Assembly (NCBI GenBank): GCA_012295275.1
Contig: CM022669.1
Span: 13,933,672-13,997,671 of the forward strand
Origin: Chrysomallon squamiferum
Lineage: Eukaryota > Mollusca > Gastropoda > Neomphalida > Peltospiridae
Direction of reading: 5' to 3'
Length of the DNA: 64,000 nucleotides
The position numbers and the translations under genes are program-made. Of this stretch, positions 17,340 through 29,568 are shown piece by piece; the stretch's first letter is position 1, and the number at the start of each line of letters is the position of its first letter. Under the pieces are notes generated by a model. The model made no database searches and had not been told where the DNA came from. It saw only the letters and a list, made by a program, of their open reading frames with translations.

Positions 17340-18653
17340 TTTCTTTAATTTTAATAAAAAAAATTTTATTTTAAGTTTGAAACGGAAAAAGTTATTGACA
17401 TAAAGCGTCAGAATGTTATTCCTGCTTATTCAGTTATTATTAGTAGAGTAGTAGTAGCAGTTGTTGTTGTAGCAGTAGTGGTAATAGCAGCAGCAGCAGT
17501 AGTAGCAGAAATAGTATTTATAAAGGTTAAAAGTATCTATCCTAAATGGCAAAAGTATACAATCACGATTGCAGTAGTGTTTGTTAAAAGATCCGGGACC
17601 ATGTGAGTAGTTTGTTAAACAACAAATACACAAGCTGTTGCGATTCTTATCACTTATTGTGTTATTGTGAATGAAAATAATACAAATCACATGCCTACAA
17701 GCTACCGGTCATGTACACAACGAAAAAAAGCTATTCTATGTTTGTCACTGAAGGTAGGGGGAAAAAAAACTACAAAAAGAAAGCCAGAACTAACTTCTTC
17801 AATGAAACTTTTGGTTTACGTATTTTAAAGCGAAACAAGCAAGGTATATTTTATTTTATTTCTTTATTATTTTTTTTTTTTTTTGAAATTTATGGAAGGA
17901 AATGGTTTTCCTTCTGATATCATAGACAGTCATTTGAAAACTTTATAATAGCTGGTTTTCTGAACTGCACCAATGAAAAATTAAATAATATTTTTTAATT
18001 TGTTCACAAAAATGCTTTTACCATCGCTACATTCACCGATATGTCGGAAATTCATGGACTGTTATATCAACTGTTAGAAGTGCCTTTTGGGTATCTTTTG
18101 TATAGGTGTTCGCCACTGTTGCATGTTTAAATCAAAGACTGCCGGTAAAAATCGATTACTTTTCGGGTAGCCATATTTACCATGTTATTCGCTCTCTGTA
18201 ACCGCGCTAAGGTTTTGCATTGATCTTGTACGACTCGTTACATAGTACTATGAAATGACTCAATAACACACAGGGCTTCATATACATTATGAATAAGACA
18301 CGTATAATATCAATGAATACTATTCCGTTTTTAAAATTATTCATTTAATAACTAAATATACACACACGCACGCACACACATATATTTAAATAAAACACTT
18401 TCTGCATCATCCGACCTTACTAACATTATAAAAATACCACCCAATATGACCAGGGATTACCGCCCTGTTAATCTGTAACAGAAGATTTTATATTATAATA
18501 TATTATTTGTTAAACTAAAAATTTTAATTAACTTTATCGGAAATTTAAATCAACTATATCGGTGTATGTGTGTATGTGTGTCTTTACTTTCATTTATTTA
18601 AAAAAATTTTTTTTTTTTTTATAAACACTGATTATTAGGTGTCAATTGTTTGT

Positions 18654-18692
<39 letters not shown>

Positions 18693-18807
18693 TATGTGGT
18701 TCTGTGCGTGAAAGTTTTTCGTGCTGTGTGTGGGATGTGTGTATTACAGTTCGTCATTCTATAGAAGAAAATTATTGTCACGATTTTACTGTCTAGGCCT
18801 GCTCTCA

Positions 18808-18966
18808 TCCACTAACAAGAAAGGAATTTATAGTACAACTGTTTTTTTGGTTTTTTTTTACCATAGACTGGGAACCGTTGGAAAAACACACGTCACAAAG
18901 AAGTATTATCCACTAACAAGAAAGGAATTTATAGTACAGTTTTTTTTACCGTAGACTGGGAACCGC
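18808..18966. repeat. Direct duplication containing a gene B exon-1 relic
   Basis: A segment running from CCACTAACAAGAAAGGAATT to a GGGAACCG box occurs twice, at about 18810-18876 and 18910-18966. Between the copies, near 18876-18899, lies a 24-bp block starting CGTTGGAAAAACACACG that is identical to 17283-17306 in the first coding exon of gene B. The following tattatc and aagaaag blocks also correspond. It looks like a decayed partial copy of the signal-peptide exon. Confidence 0.65.
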
Positions 18967-19214
18967 TCGTCAAGGTTTTTGATAAACTCGTGTGTTATTG
19001 GCAGACCAGGAAATCTGTGACACTCAGATCATCTGCTGATCTGACAACTGTGTGAGTTGTAACATGATGCTGTGTGCACATACAAAAAATATATATATAT
19101 CAGTGGTAACCAGATTTATAACTGTTGCCATTGTTATTCCAGCAGCTTGATAATAATAGTAAATAAGCAGCCATTAAGTAGAGTGTGAAATAAAGGCAGT
19201 GTCAGATGAAGCGC

Positions 19215-19225
19215 ACGCACACACA

Positions 19226-19303
<78 letters not shown>
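19215..19303. repeat. (CA)n microsatellite
   Basis: CA run of about 85 bp with one interruption in spacer DNA upstream of gene B. Confidence 0.95.
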
Positions 19304-19307
<4 letters not shown>

Positions 19308-19774
19308 TTGAACAATTTAAAATAATTAACGTTGTCGGGAAGGAATCTGCAATGATTTTAAAATGTACCTTCAATGATTAAAAGAATTAGAATAATTTAT
19401 TTTTTAGCTGTATAGATTTTCAGATCTTTCGTAATAATATTATTTTGTTGATATAGTTTGTTGATCGCTCAAAACAATAAAATAGTAACTAGGAAGGTTA
19501 AATCATTTTGTTAGACTGTTATAATTAGACTAGTACCATCATGGATATACTTTAAAGTGAATTATTTTCAGATATTTATTGCAATTTTGACAGTATGTCA
19601 GATGTCTATGTTTTGGAGTCTGCAAAGTGTGAAATATGTTATCTAGATAACATTCAGAGAAAGAGAACCTCTTTGTATAATTTGGACTTATATTCTACGG
19701 TATATAGCGGGCATCAGCTATACATTGAAAGTATGTCTAAGGTTGTCACAACCATCTCAAAATTATCCTAGATA

Positions 19775-19866
19775 ATAAAAAAATGTTCTTATGTCACAAA
19801 ATAAACTTGCAACAGGAAATATAAAAAAATGTTCTTATGTCACAAAATAAACTTGCAACAGGAAAT
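19775..19866. repeat. 46-bp direct tandem repeat, two copies
   Basis: Two identical adjacent 46-bp copies (ATAAAAAAATGTTCTTATGT onward), 19775-19820 and 19821-19866, in noncoding DNA. Confidence 0.9.
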
Positions 19867-21227
19867 ATTGTGATTGAAACAACAAACATTAAAATAACTA
19901 AGAAAAAATATTTCACAACAAAAAAACAAAAACAACAACGAAATAACAGATGATATAATTTATTTTAAATTTTTTTTTTTTTTTTTTTTTTCCAAAAAAT
20001 TTAAAAAAATTTTTAATAAATAATATAGAAAAGAAAAATGCATATTACATGATGATTATTAATTAATTATATCATCATTACACATTATTATACAGGAATG
20101 AATGGTATGGAAAAAAAAATTATTCACGCCATAAGTTTTAGTTATTTATTCAGTTTTTGGTTTTCAGTATAAAAATAATTTATACGTGCTAATCGAGATA
20201 ATATTACATTCATACTACAGATATATCGAACAAATGAATTTTCATTTTACAAATGTATATTCAAAGATTTAAAAATCCATTGGTTATTCGCTTGCTATTA
20301 ACACAATTTAGTTATAAATGAAAATGAAAAATCAATGTGATGATGTGTTTCATTATTATGAATTGATGAAAACAGTAACATATCAGTAGCGAAATTATTA
20401 TAGGTGTGGATACAATAAAATTTAATAACGTTATCTGATGAAATCCATAGAAAAATCTTCATAGAAGTGTGTGTTTGTGCGCGAGTGTATGTGAGTAATG
20501 TATTTGTGTATGTGAGTAATGTATTTGTATATGTAAGTGTTTGGTCTTTATACATCACTTGCTGATGTCATTCATGACCTTGCTGAAACGTTTTATTTGT
20601 ATTCCTTCTCAGAAGAACACGAACAAGAAATGCACGGACACCCAAACCAATTCTTCCTTTTGTTTTCATACTCAATCTATTTGACTGTTTCCACCTGCAA
20701 AGGGCTTACGTATATATATATATATATATATATGGAATCCCAAACCTGTGGGAAGGTGTTGCAGTTGTCGATGGATGTCAAAACGAATTAAACCTTTCGA
20801 GATAAAATTAATTATAATGTGAACAATACAGTTCAGAGGAACCTTGCATCCAAACTGAGTATGAGGAATATCTTTGCGGGGTTCTTAACCTGGATGAGTT
20901 TTTGTTTTGGAGGGAAGGGAGGACGGACATTCAGCTTTTCCAGTTAAACATTAATAACACTGAATCATCACATATAACGTTGCTTCATATGTGACAAAAT
21001 TGTTACAGTTTATAAAAAAATTATTTTTGTGGCTTCCTTTCCAGGAGACGATCATGATACAGGGTTGAGAGGAGTCATTAGATAAATCTTTTTTTTTTTT
21101 TCTTTTTTTTGAGTTGAAATGTATTATTGACCTAGATCTACGAGGTATGGCATAAGATAGCATGCCAAGGGATGAGGAATGTTAACGAATGAAGAAAGAA
21201 AAGTTAATAGTTCTTGATTTTGAAAAT

Positions 21228-22189
21228 TTAATGTTTTTTCATGTTTGTTGACTTGAAAAATGTGTACATGAATATCTCTTGAAATTCTCGAAGAGCTTGT
21301 GAAAATGAATTTATCTCGTTTTCTTTCTTCTTTATCATGTTGTATATGTTGTTGGCTTCCTCTCTGAAATTTAATTTTAAAAAGTGTGCATTATATATAT
21401 ATATATATATATGTGGTTGTATAACTGAATTAAATGGTATAAAATACAGTCTCACACACAGACACAAACACACACACACACACTCGCACATACATACATA
21501 CATACATACATTCAGTTATTCAGTTATTCTAAGACTACGTAAAATCATATTTTTTGTTCAAATGTATTTGGCTAGAAGCACATAGCAGCAAAATAGTCTT
21601 TAATTTATCCTTTCCCCTAAAAAAAATAGCATTAATTCTAATGTGACTGAACAGTCGTAAGTCAGGTGTTGAAACAGAAAATATACGAACAGACGCAGTA
21701 AGGAGAATTGATCGTTCATCCAGTCAGAACCCGAACCATTTTCTTTCCAGAAACTTTAACATTTAGAAATCTGCGTTTTAACTGTTCAAGTTGTGTATTA
21801 TTTTATTTTAAATTTGTAAAAAATTTTTTTTTTAAAATACCTGGCCAGCTCTAATTCATTATGGTAGGCTTTCAGAAGCTGATCTCTATTGTTCTTTTGA
21901 AGGGCAATGACATTTTTCATACTTTCTGTCTTTATGTTGCATGACTCCTGAACCTCCATAGCGATCACTTCTCTTTCCTTCAACTGTCCGCTTAAATGTT
22001 TATGCTCTGAAATTTTTTATAATAAGGGATAAATAAATAAAATAAATAAATAAATAAATTATAGTCTTGGAATACTTGCTGAAATTGGGAAAAGAATACT
22101 GGAGGTTCAAGATTATTGTTTTGTTCTGTTCTGGTAAAGAGCTAATTTTTCCACAACTATTTTTGATATTAATTAATTAATTAATTAAT

Positions 22190-22240
<51 letters not shown>

Positions 22241-22279
22241 TCCATGATTTCTTTACTGTTATTTTTTATTAGCAGTAGT

Positions 22280-22315
<36 letters not shown>

Positions 22316-24390
22316 CTATCCATCTCTTTCTTCTTTATTTATTTATTTGTTTGTTTTACTTTATTTTATTATATTCATTATTCATTTATTCATTCATACA
22401 TACCTTGCATACGACAATTGTTTTCCCTTTTAAGATCTGCTACGAGTGTTTGCAAGATTTCTTTTTGCTCAGACTGTGAATTAAGATCGAGCTTTGCATC
22501 ATTCAATACTTTTACTAAAGAATTCACAGATCCTTCCTGGTTTGCCAGTTCCTCCTGTAACATGAATGAATACATAAACAAACAAACAAACAAACAAAAA
22601 ACAAAATGAAATGAAGCAAAATATTATAAAATAAATTAAAACAAAAGAAAATTAAAGAAAACACAATGAATAATAAACAAATAATAATAAAAAATAATAA
22701 TAATAACAATAAAAGTATAAAACAAAACAAAACAAAATTAAAGAAAAGAAAATGAATAATAAATAAATAAATAAATAAATTAAATAAACTATCTGTCTAC
22801 ACTGTGTGAAAACAGTTACTTAACAATTTAATAATTGGCAAAAATTATTGATTAAATTCTGAGAAGTGAATTATGCCTGCTAACATTTCGATTATTTCTC
22901 TGTAGCAATTACACAAAACACACATATGCACACGCACACATCACTCATAAACACACTTATACATAACCTACTCTCAGTGAACTAGACTTTTTCTTTTCTT
23001 CTTTAATATTTTTTATAAGTTCAGCTTGCTCATTTTTCAGAGTTTCAACTTGGTGCAGTTTAATCGATAGGTCCGCCTTCATGCGTTCATTTTCTGAGGT
23101 TAGATTCAGCAGCTGAAACCAAAAGACAATTCCAGAAAATGTTCAATAGTAGTAAATATATAAAAAAAAAAAAAAAAAAAAAAAATTAAAATTGTTGTCG
23201 ATAGAAAATTAATTGTTAATCGGTATTATAATCATCGTCAGAATCGTAACTCTCATCAAAATCATCATTACAAACAACATTATAATCATCATTATTATTA
23301 ACAATTTAAAAAAAAAAAAAAAAAGTCTGAGAAAAATAATTTAATAAATACATCTTGGAAATGACTTTAGTGTAATAGCAACACTGTAGTAGCTTGCCTC
23401 TGATTTATCCTTAGCAAAGAAATCTTTCAGTAGCGTACTTGTGCTGGTCACGTTCCTGGCGTCATTCGTCAAGGTTTTCTTTTGGCCGCCTAAATGTTTA
23501 TGAGCTTCCTCAGCTTTCTCCACAGACTTCCTCGCTTGCATTGCTTGAATCTCCAGATACGCCAGGTCTCTGCTTTTGTTGTGTAGTTCATCCAGAGTGT
23601 GTTGCATTTTCTTTTCTACCTGTTGGTGCTGTTTTAGTAACGCAAACAGATGAATTAATCATTCAGTAAGTGCATTTGTTTAACAAGTTGTGATATAATA
23701 ATAAACCGTCCATTGGTACGGTAAACGCCATTTTAATGAACCAAGCCCACTGTTGGTTGGAACGAGAATTAATGCAAGGTGTGCAGAGAGAGGGAATGGC
23801 TGCGAGTCTCAGCCAATCAGCATTTTTTTTTTTTTTTTTTTTTTTTAGTCCGTGACGTCATTACGTTAAGATCGGAATGATTTGTTCTGTGAGTGTGATC
23901 AGGAAAGAAATACAGCAATAAAGTCACCATTTATACGTTGTTTTTTGGTACTTTTTATTTATTTATTTATTTTGTTTGTTTGTTTGTTTGTTTTTGTTGT
24001 TTTGTAATTTAAAAAAGAGAGGATATTAAACTTACAGTATTTTCCTCCCTTTCTAACTGATTCTCCAATTTATTTTTGAAGGCCATTTGTTTATTTATTT
24101 CATTAGTAAATTCTTTCACATTTTTCTGAAGTCTTTCATTCATCATCTGAATCTTGTTCAGAACACTCTGAACGTGCCGAAGTTCAGAAATTAGACTAGA
24201 TGCTACCTGCCGTTTCTCATCTATTTCTTTAATGCTGGATATGTTCAAATCATCACAGAAAGCAATCTACGAAAACGAAAAAATAAAATAAAATAAAATA
24301 AAATAAAATAAAATAAAAAAAAGTAAAATAAATAAGAATTAACGACATCTGAACATTATTAGAAAATACGTGTACACGGGATACTACTTA

Positions 24391-24432
<42 letters not shown>

Positions 24433-24884
24433 GTTGTTGTTGTTGTTGTTGTTTGTCGTTGTTGTTGCTGTTGTTGTTGTTATTATATTAATTTTATTAA
24501 TATTATCATTATTATTATTACTACTGCTATACTATTATTATTATTATTATAACCCAAAATTTTACAAAATATTTAATGTGAAACAACGATTAGTTTCCAA
24601 CAATAAGAGAATATCAGTTTACCTGAGATTTCAGATTGCCAATATATTTGTTAAGAAAATACAATTCCTGATCGTTGTGCTGTACTTCGGCTTCTGTCTG
24701 GTGAAACATTGTCGCCATCTTCAAAACCGCTTGTTCTTTCTCATCCAGTTCTATTGTCATATATTGCAACTGAAAAAAAAAAAAAAAATAAAAAAATAAA
24801 CAGTATTAGTAGTAGTACTAGTAATAATATAGTAGTAATAATAATGATGATGATAAAATGGTGATGGCAACGATAATAATGTTG

Positions 24885-24944
<60 letters not shown>

Positions 24945-24981
24945 TCAACAACAACAGCACAAGCAGCAATAACAGTTATGA

Positions 24982-25012
<31 letters not shown>

Positions 25013-25297
25013 AAAAACAACAGCAACAACAGTAATAATAGAAATAATAATAATGATGCTAACAACGAAAAATGATAATAAGTAAATTAAATAAATAATG
25101 TACGAAAAAGTATAAAAATAGGATACCGCTCTCTTTATTACTCTCCTGTCTCCTCCAGCCTCGGACTGCTCCTCAAGATAAGATTTAATCTCCTCTAATC
25201 TCAAAATATGCTGTATGGCCTGTTTCCCCCACGCACTTTCTTCAAACATTCTTTTCTCATCAGACTTGATTAGCCGTTGCAAGCGACTGATCTCTTC
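21228..25297 (-). CDS. Coiled-coil protein gene C, 3' part (paralogue of gene D)
   Basis: Eight exons: 25297-25127 (57 codons), 24769-24623 (49), 24266-24036 (77), 23628-23398 (77), 23112-22972 (47), 22554-22404 (151 bp), 22006-21841 (166 bp) and 21363-21228 with the stop. They total 1374 bp, 457 residues, in one frame. Every internal junction matches gene D in position and phase, and all but the first two exons C and D share have characteristic lengths in common too. The protein is continuous, charged, heptad-rich coiled coil without membrane segment or catalytic motif. The end FQEIFMYTFFKS matches FQEISMYSFYKS of D. The first exon has the family signature (DE, SAWGKQAIQ, EAGG). The intron after 23398 needs a GC donor (GAG|GCAAGC) where D has GT. 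The 5' exons equivalent to D's first three were not found, so the start is unknown. Function unknown; a filament, axonemal or scaffold protein is possible by structure only. Confidence 0.85.
22180..22312. repeat. (TTTA)n and (TA)n tracts in gene C intron
   Basis: A run of TTTA tetranucleotides is followed within 40 bp by a (TA)n run of about 34 bp. Both lie in the intron between the 151-bp and 166-bp exons of gene C. Hydrophobic open frames here are artefacts. Confidence 0.9.
23690..23960. other. GC-richer patch with CCAAT and CRE motifs in gene C intron
   Basis: Between the two 77-codon exons lies a patch with CCATTGG, AGCCAATCAGC and the full CRE palindrome TGACGTCA (23853-23860), next to a poly-T run. 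It could be an internal promoter or a mobile-element remnant; the sequence alone does not decide. Confidence 0.3.
24390..24550. repeat. (ATT)n/(GTT)n trinucleotide tracts
   Basis: Compound ATT and GTT triplet repeat in the intron between the 49- and 77-codon exons of gene C. It produces long artefactual Ile, Val or Leu frames. Confidence 0.9.
24885..25075. repeat. (AAT)n/(AAC)n trinucleotide tracts
   Basis: Triplet-repeat tract in the first identified intron of gene C. The open frames joining it to the neighbouring exon on the minus strand are read-through artefacts. Confidence 0.9.
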
Positions 25298-25301
25298 CTT
25301 C

Positions 25302-25350
<49 letters not shown>

Positions 25351-25382
25351 CAACAACAACAACAACGACGACAATAATCACA

Positions 25383-26089
25383 CAGTGGTACCTGTCTTTA
25401 GCGGCCACCTAAGATGTACGGACACCCTTCCGAGTCCCGATTCTTGTTCAGTAGGTATGTCCCTTAGACCAGCGGACACCTACTGAAATCGGACTCTGAA
25501 TATTATATTATTATTGCAGGTGCGAAAGCGGACAGTCACACGGTTTTCGATATGCTTTCTCCAAACTAAATAATATTTGCTGTTTTACGGTTAGCTTAAT
25601 ACGATATTTTTAAAGATGGATTCGCCCATTCATTGCTCTGCACTGTGCACGCAGGAGTGTTGTTTTTGTTGAATCACTAAAACCCGCGAACTTCAATCGC
25701 CAAACGCTTGCCTGCCAAACCATGCAAGTTATCACTTCTTAGCGGACTTTTGATGTCGACAATATGGTGCGGCTAGCAAAAAATTCAGAGCTCTGTTTGT
25801 GTTTCAAACGGAATATTATGTAAAACATAAACGTACTTTATGCTAATTACGAGTTTTATGACGTGCGAAATACATTTAACTTACATCCATCAGTGAACTA
25901 GATATGCTTGCTGTTGTGTTTTAGGAGAAAGCCGTGATGCTTGCTATGGCAACGCCCTGTCGCGATGTGGGTACTCTTGTGGGGCATGTGAATTAAAATT
26001 GTTAGAATGTAAAAAAAAAAATTGTCTCTAATGTTTGTTACTCTGATAAGGGGATACCTGCGATGTACCTACAAGACAAGTACCCACTG
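25383..26089. mobile_element. Probable non-autonomous pogo/Tigger-like element
   Basis: The left end begins CAGTGGTACCTGTCTT. The right end, reverse-complemented, begins CAGTGGGTACTTGTCTT, giving imperfect terminal inverted repeats about 707 bp apart. AGCGGAC-type motifs recur inside, and a 10-bp inverted pair (TTCAGTAGGT and ACCTACTGAA) lies near 25447-25485. CAGT ends and AGCGGACAC motifs are typical of pogo/Tigger-type elements in animals. There is no transposase frame. TA follows the right end but not clearly the left, so the boundary or the class may be wrong. It lies just upstream of the first identified exon of gene C. Confidence 0.5.
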
Positions 26090-26240
26090 TAATAAAAAAT
26101 TAAAAATAAAAAATAAAAATAATGACGAAGATGATTATGATGCGTTAATAGTTTCAACAACAACAAAGTAATGATAGTAATCATAATAATAATAAAACAA
26201 ATAACAACTGAATCGATGTTCAGATAATACATCTAGAATT

Positions 26241-26276
<36 letters not shown>

Positions 26277-26288
26277 CAGTACTAAGTT

Positions 26289-26319
<31 letters not shown>

Positions 26320-26669
26320 CGGTGGTGGTTGTGGTGGTGGTGATGGTAGTATGTAATAATGGTAATAATAAATCATTCATTTCGTGAAGTTACCTGAAGT
26401 AAATTCATGATTTAGGTTCGTGTAAATTCGTCTAGGGTTACGACATCAACTAATTAGATAATTAACGTTTCCAAACTCCAATTGATGTCGTCGGCACATG
26501 ACGTCACGCAAGAAGTAAGCACGTCATCTGAGAGAGAACATTACTTATCTGTTTACAATTATTTATTTATTTATTTATTTATTCACTTTTTTTATTTTTG
26601 TCAGACTTATATTCACGTGATTTAAAAAGTCAGTCTTAATCTTTTGCCTTTTGGAGTCTAATGATAAAT

Positions 26670-26670
<1 letters not shown>

Positions 26671-26756
<86 letters not shown>
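26671..26756. repeat. (CT)n then (AT)n compound microsatellite
   Basis: About 58 bp of CT repeat continues directly into about 25 bp of AT repeat. Confidence 0.95.
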
Positions 26757-26760
<4 letters not shown>

Positions 26761-26979
26761 TTCCAAGCACCTGTAACTGTACTTTCAGAAGAATCTGACA
26801 TACAGTTATCGATGATGCAATCTCTGACATTTTCCTTGATATTTTCACTTGTTTCCAGTCATTGGGGTAAAATAAATAAATAAATGATTTATTTATTTTT
26901 ATTTTTATTTTTATTTTTTATTGATTTATTTTTATTAACATTATATTATGTTAATTTATGTTAATTCTAATAATAACAA

Positions 26980-27038
<59 letters not shown>

Positions 27039-28468
27039 GCTACTGTTCGTTTTAAATCCAGGTAAATAACAAGGATGGAAGCTTTATTCTTTTTACCATT
27101 ATTATTTTTTGTAAAGTTTCTTTTTTCTTTTATTAATTTGTCTAATTTCCCCTATAAAATTTGCACCACATAAAATAATAAGTAGTGAAAGTCATAGTAG
27201 TACAAAAAAAAAAAAAAAAAAAAAAAAATAATAATAAAAAATCATTAACCAGTGTTTATGGGCAATACAAATAAAAGAACAATGAGAATTAAAGCCCTGC
27301 TCACTAAACCTTAGTACATTACCTCCCTTGATTAAAGCTACAAAATACACTGCTGTTACAATAGTGATAAAAAAAAAAAAAAGTTATTTGGATCGACAAC
27401 CCAAACATAAGCTGTTATAGTTACTTGCACAAAAAGTACAAATTCTATCAAAATTGTAAGGAAAGTTTTTTTACTTAAACAATGTTTTTGAGACCGCCAT
27501 TATTGTTATTGGTAAATATACCAGTGAATGAAAATTAAGTTTCTTTAGTACAAATTATTATTATGATTATTGTTACGATTACTGTTGTTGTTGCTGTAGC
27601 TGTCGTTGTATTGTTGTTGTTGTTGTTGTTATTTTTTGTAATCTACCCCATCTATCCATCTTTATTGTAACATTCTTATTAAAAAAAACCAATAATAATA
27701 ATAATAATAATAAATTCTACTGCGAATACAGGATTTCTGAAATATTGTAAGCTGCCTTGAATGGAATTCACAGTCCCATAGGAATCGAATGCTCACAGTG
27801 AGATAGTTATTGAGTTGACATCACTTGGGTATGAATTAAACAAAAACCTTATGTAACAAATATTAAGACATCTGTTAGGCTCAAAATCCAAGATATGGCA
27901 TATCTCTGGAAATACTTGACCGCTTCAGTTATGTTAGACTCTATTATAGGGTTTTATAACACGCCTGATAAACTGGAATATGTTTCAGGTCGATACTAGG
28001 TCAAGGTCATGCAAGAAGGTCAAGATAAAATGAATTAGTGACTGGCTTTAAGTCGATTGGAGGACAAAGTCACACAGTAAGATCATAACAAAAGGTCAGC
28101 ATATGATGAACATCCGCTAAAATCAAATTATAACAATTAGATCATGTTACTAATTTTTTTTTTTTAGTTACAACATAATACTAGAATACAAACATAAAAG
28201 CATCAAGAATGCACAGATATTACTGGATTTGATTACCCAGTGATGCCAGATGTGCCTCCCAGTCGCCCTGAGGATTGCCCAGATGATGTGCAGAAGGTAC
28301 TGATCTGGTTTCATGAAGTTTATCAAGAACTGGACCACGTCGTCATATTAACATCGTCTGGTGAAGGCTGGACTGAAGTTCCTCACACTGCTTCTGAACA
28401 CATATACACATGAACACTCAAACACAGACACAATATCTGTTCATCAGAACCTCAACACGTATAGGCAG

Positions 28469-28511
<43 letters not shown>

Positions 28512-28680
28512 TACATACACACCACACCTCAATGAACGTGTTAATCAGAGCAACCTGCTGTGATACACGTCTGCGTCAGGCACGATCTCCTACGCTCTGC
28601 TCGTAAGAACCTGAACACATATACACACTTACAGGCATGCACATACACCAAATACATCACACGGCATACACAGACACATA

Positions 28681-28808
<128 letters not shown>

Positions 28809-29151
28809 CATACACTCAACCATGCATGCATATTTTTTTTATTTTTTTTAAAAGAGTTCATTTAAAATTTATTTAACACATAATTCTGCGTTTTGAAAGA
28901 CGGATTTTTAGTGAAAATTTATTGACGTGTAATATTAATCAGTAGGAATCACTGCTGTAAAATATCAGGCAGACAAGGCCACCACAGAAATCAGTCTCCT
29001 CGCGTTCAGGATCATCTTCAGTTTTAAAAAGCAATTTGTTACAGATTCTGTCTCAATAAACGTCACACACACCGCGTGGTTTTCGACCATCTTCAGAACA
29101 AAACGAGATAAACAACTCGTCGCGCGTTTTATCGCTCGGAAACACGGCCAG

Positions 29152-29520
29152 CTATTTCTTCGTCGATTTATCGGGTGAACTTTTGTTAAACATTTTGACG
29201 AGCCGGTTTCTGAGGGGACTCAGAGCCTTGATGTTCTTTGAAACCTTCGGTGTCGGACCCTCGTCCACGTCGACATCCAAGGTGGCCTCTCCTCGAAGGG
29301 AAACTGTCGTGGAGCACTTCTTGCGAGAGAGTGGAATGATATCGTTGTCCACGGCGGCGTTCGTGTGGTCGGAGGAGATGGCAGCGACGGGGATTTTTTC
29401 ACGAAGCGTGACGTCGGCTGAATGTCGTCTCATCTCGTCTTCGTAGACCTTGGCTTTGTCGAGGAACTGGTCGGACATCGAGGCAGCTTTCTTTGGTTCA
29501 ACTGCTTCGTCGAATATCAC
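29152..29520 (-). CDS. Orphan GC-richer ORF, possible exon or small gene
   Basis: Open frame of 122 codons ending in TAG. An ATG at 29478 would give a protein of 108 residues beginning MSDQFLDKAKVYEDEMRRHS. Base composition and codon use (many C- and G-ending codons) stand out from the AT-rich surroundings, as real exons in this window do. The product is hydrophilic and acidic in the middle (DVDVDEG), with a basic tail (LRNRLVKMFNKSS). There is no membrane segment or known motif. An acceptor is possible upstream (GAAGCAG at about 29500). It may be a single-exon gene, a last exon, or a 5' exon of gene C using an internal donor such as AAG|GTTTCA. I do not recognise it. Confidence 0.45.
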   Translation of the reverse strand: MIFDEAVEPKKAASMSDQFLDKAKVYEDEMRRHSADVTLREKIPVAAISSDHTNAAVDNDIIPLSRKKCSTTVSLRGEATLDVDVDEGPTPKVSKNIKALSPLRNRLVKMFNKSSPDKSTKK

Positions 29521-29521
29521 A

Positions 29522-29568
<47 letters not shown>

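Larger units (their letters stand above)
17400..21200. other. Intergenic region upstream of gene B
   Basis: No gene recognised. Contents: interspersed GTA/TGT trinucleotides (17440-17520), poly-T runs, (TTTA)n at about 18650-18690, a local duplication with a relic of gene B exon 1 (18808-18966), (CA)n at 19215-19303, a 46-bp direct repeat (19775-19866) and (TA)n at about 20710-20733. Open frames across it are short and repeat-driven. Confidence 0.6.

Noticed and set aside
24818-25408. 196-codon minus-strand frame rich in Ile and Val
   Set aside because: It is the 57-codon gene C exon (25297-25127) read through into triplet microsatellites on both sides. Good splice sites bound the true exon.
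26775-26860. Minus-strand mini-exon candidate (ENVRDCIIDNCMSDSSES) as a missing 5' exon of gene C
   Set aside because: Splice signals are weak, and nothing matches the corresponding gene D exons in length or sequence.
28230-28390. Plus-strand frame DYPVMPDVPPSRPEDCPDDVQ followed by GTACTG
   Set aside because: It looks exon-like in composition, but the acceptor is poor, there is no partner exon nearby, and the frame ends in CA-repeat DNA. Possibly a fossil of an element.
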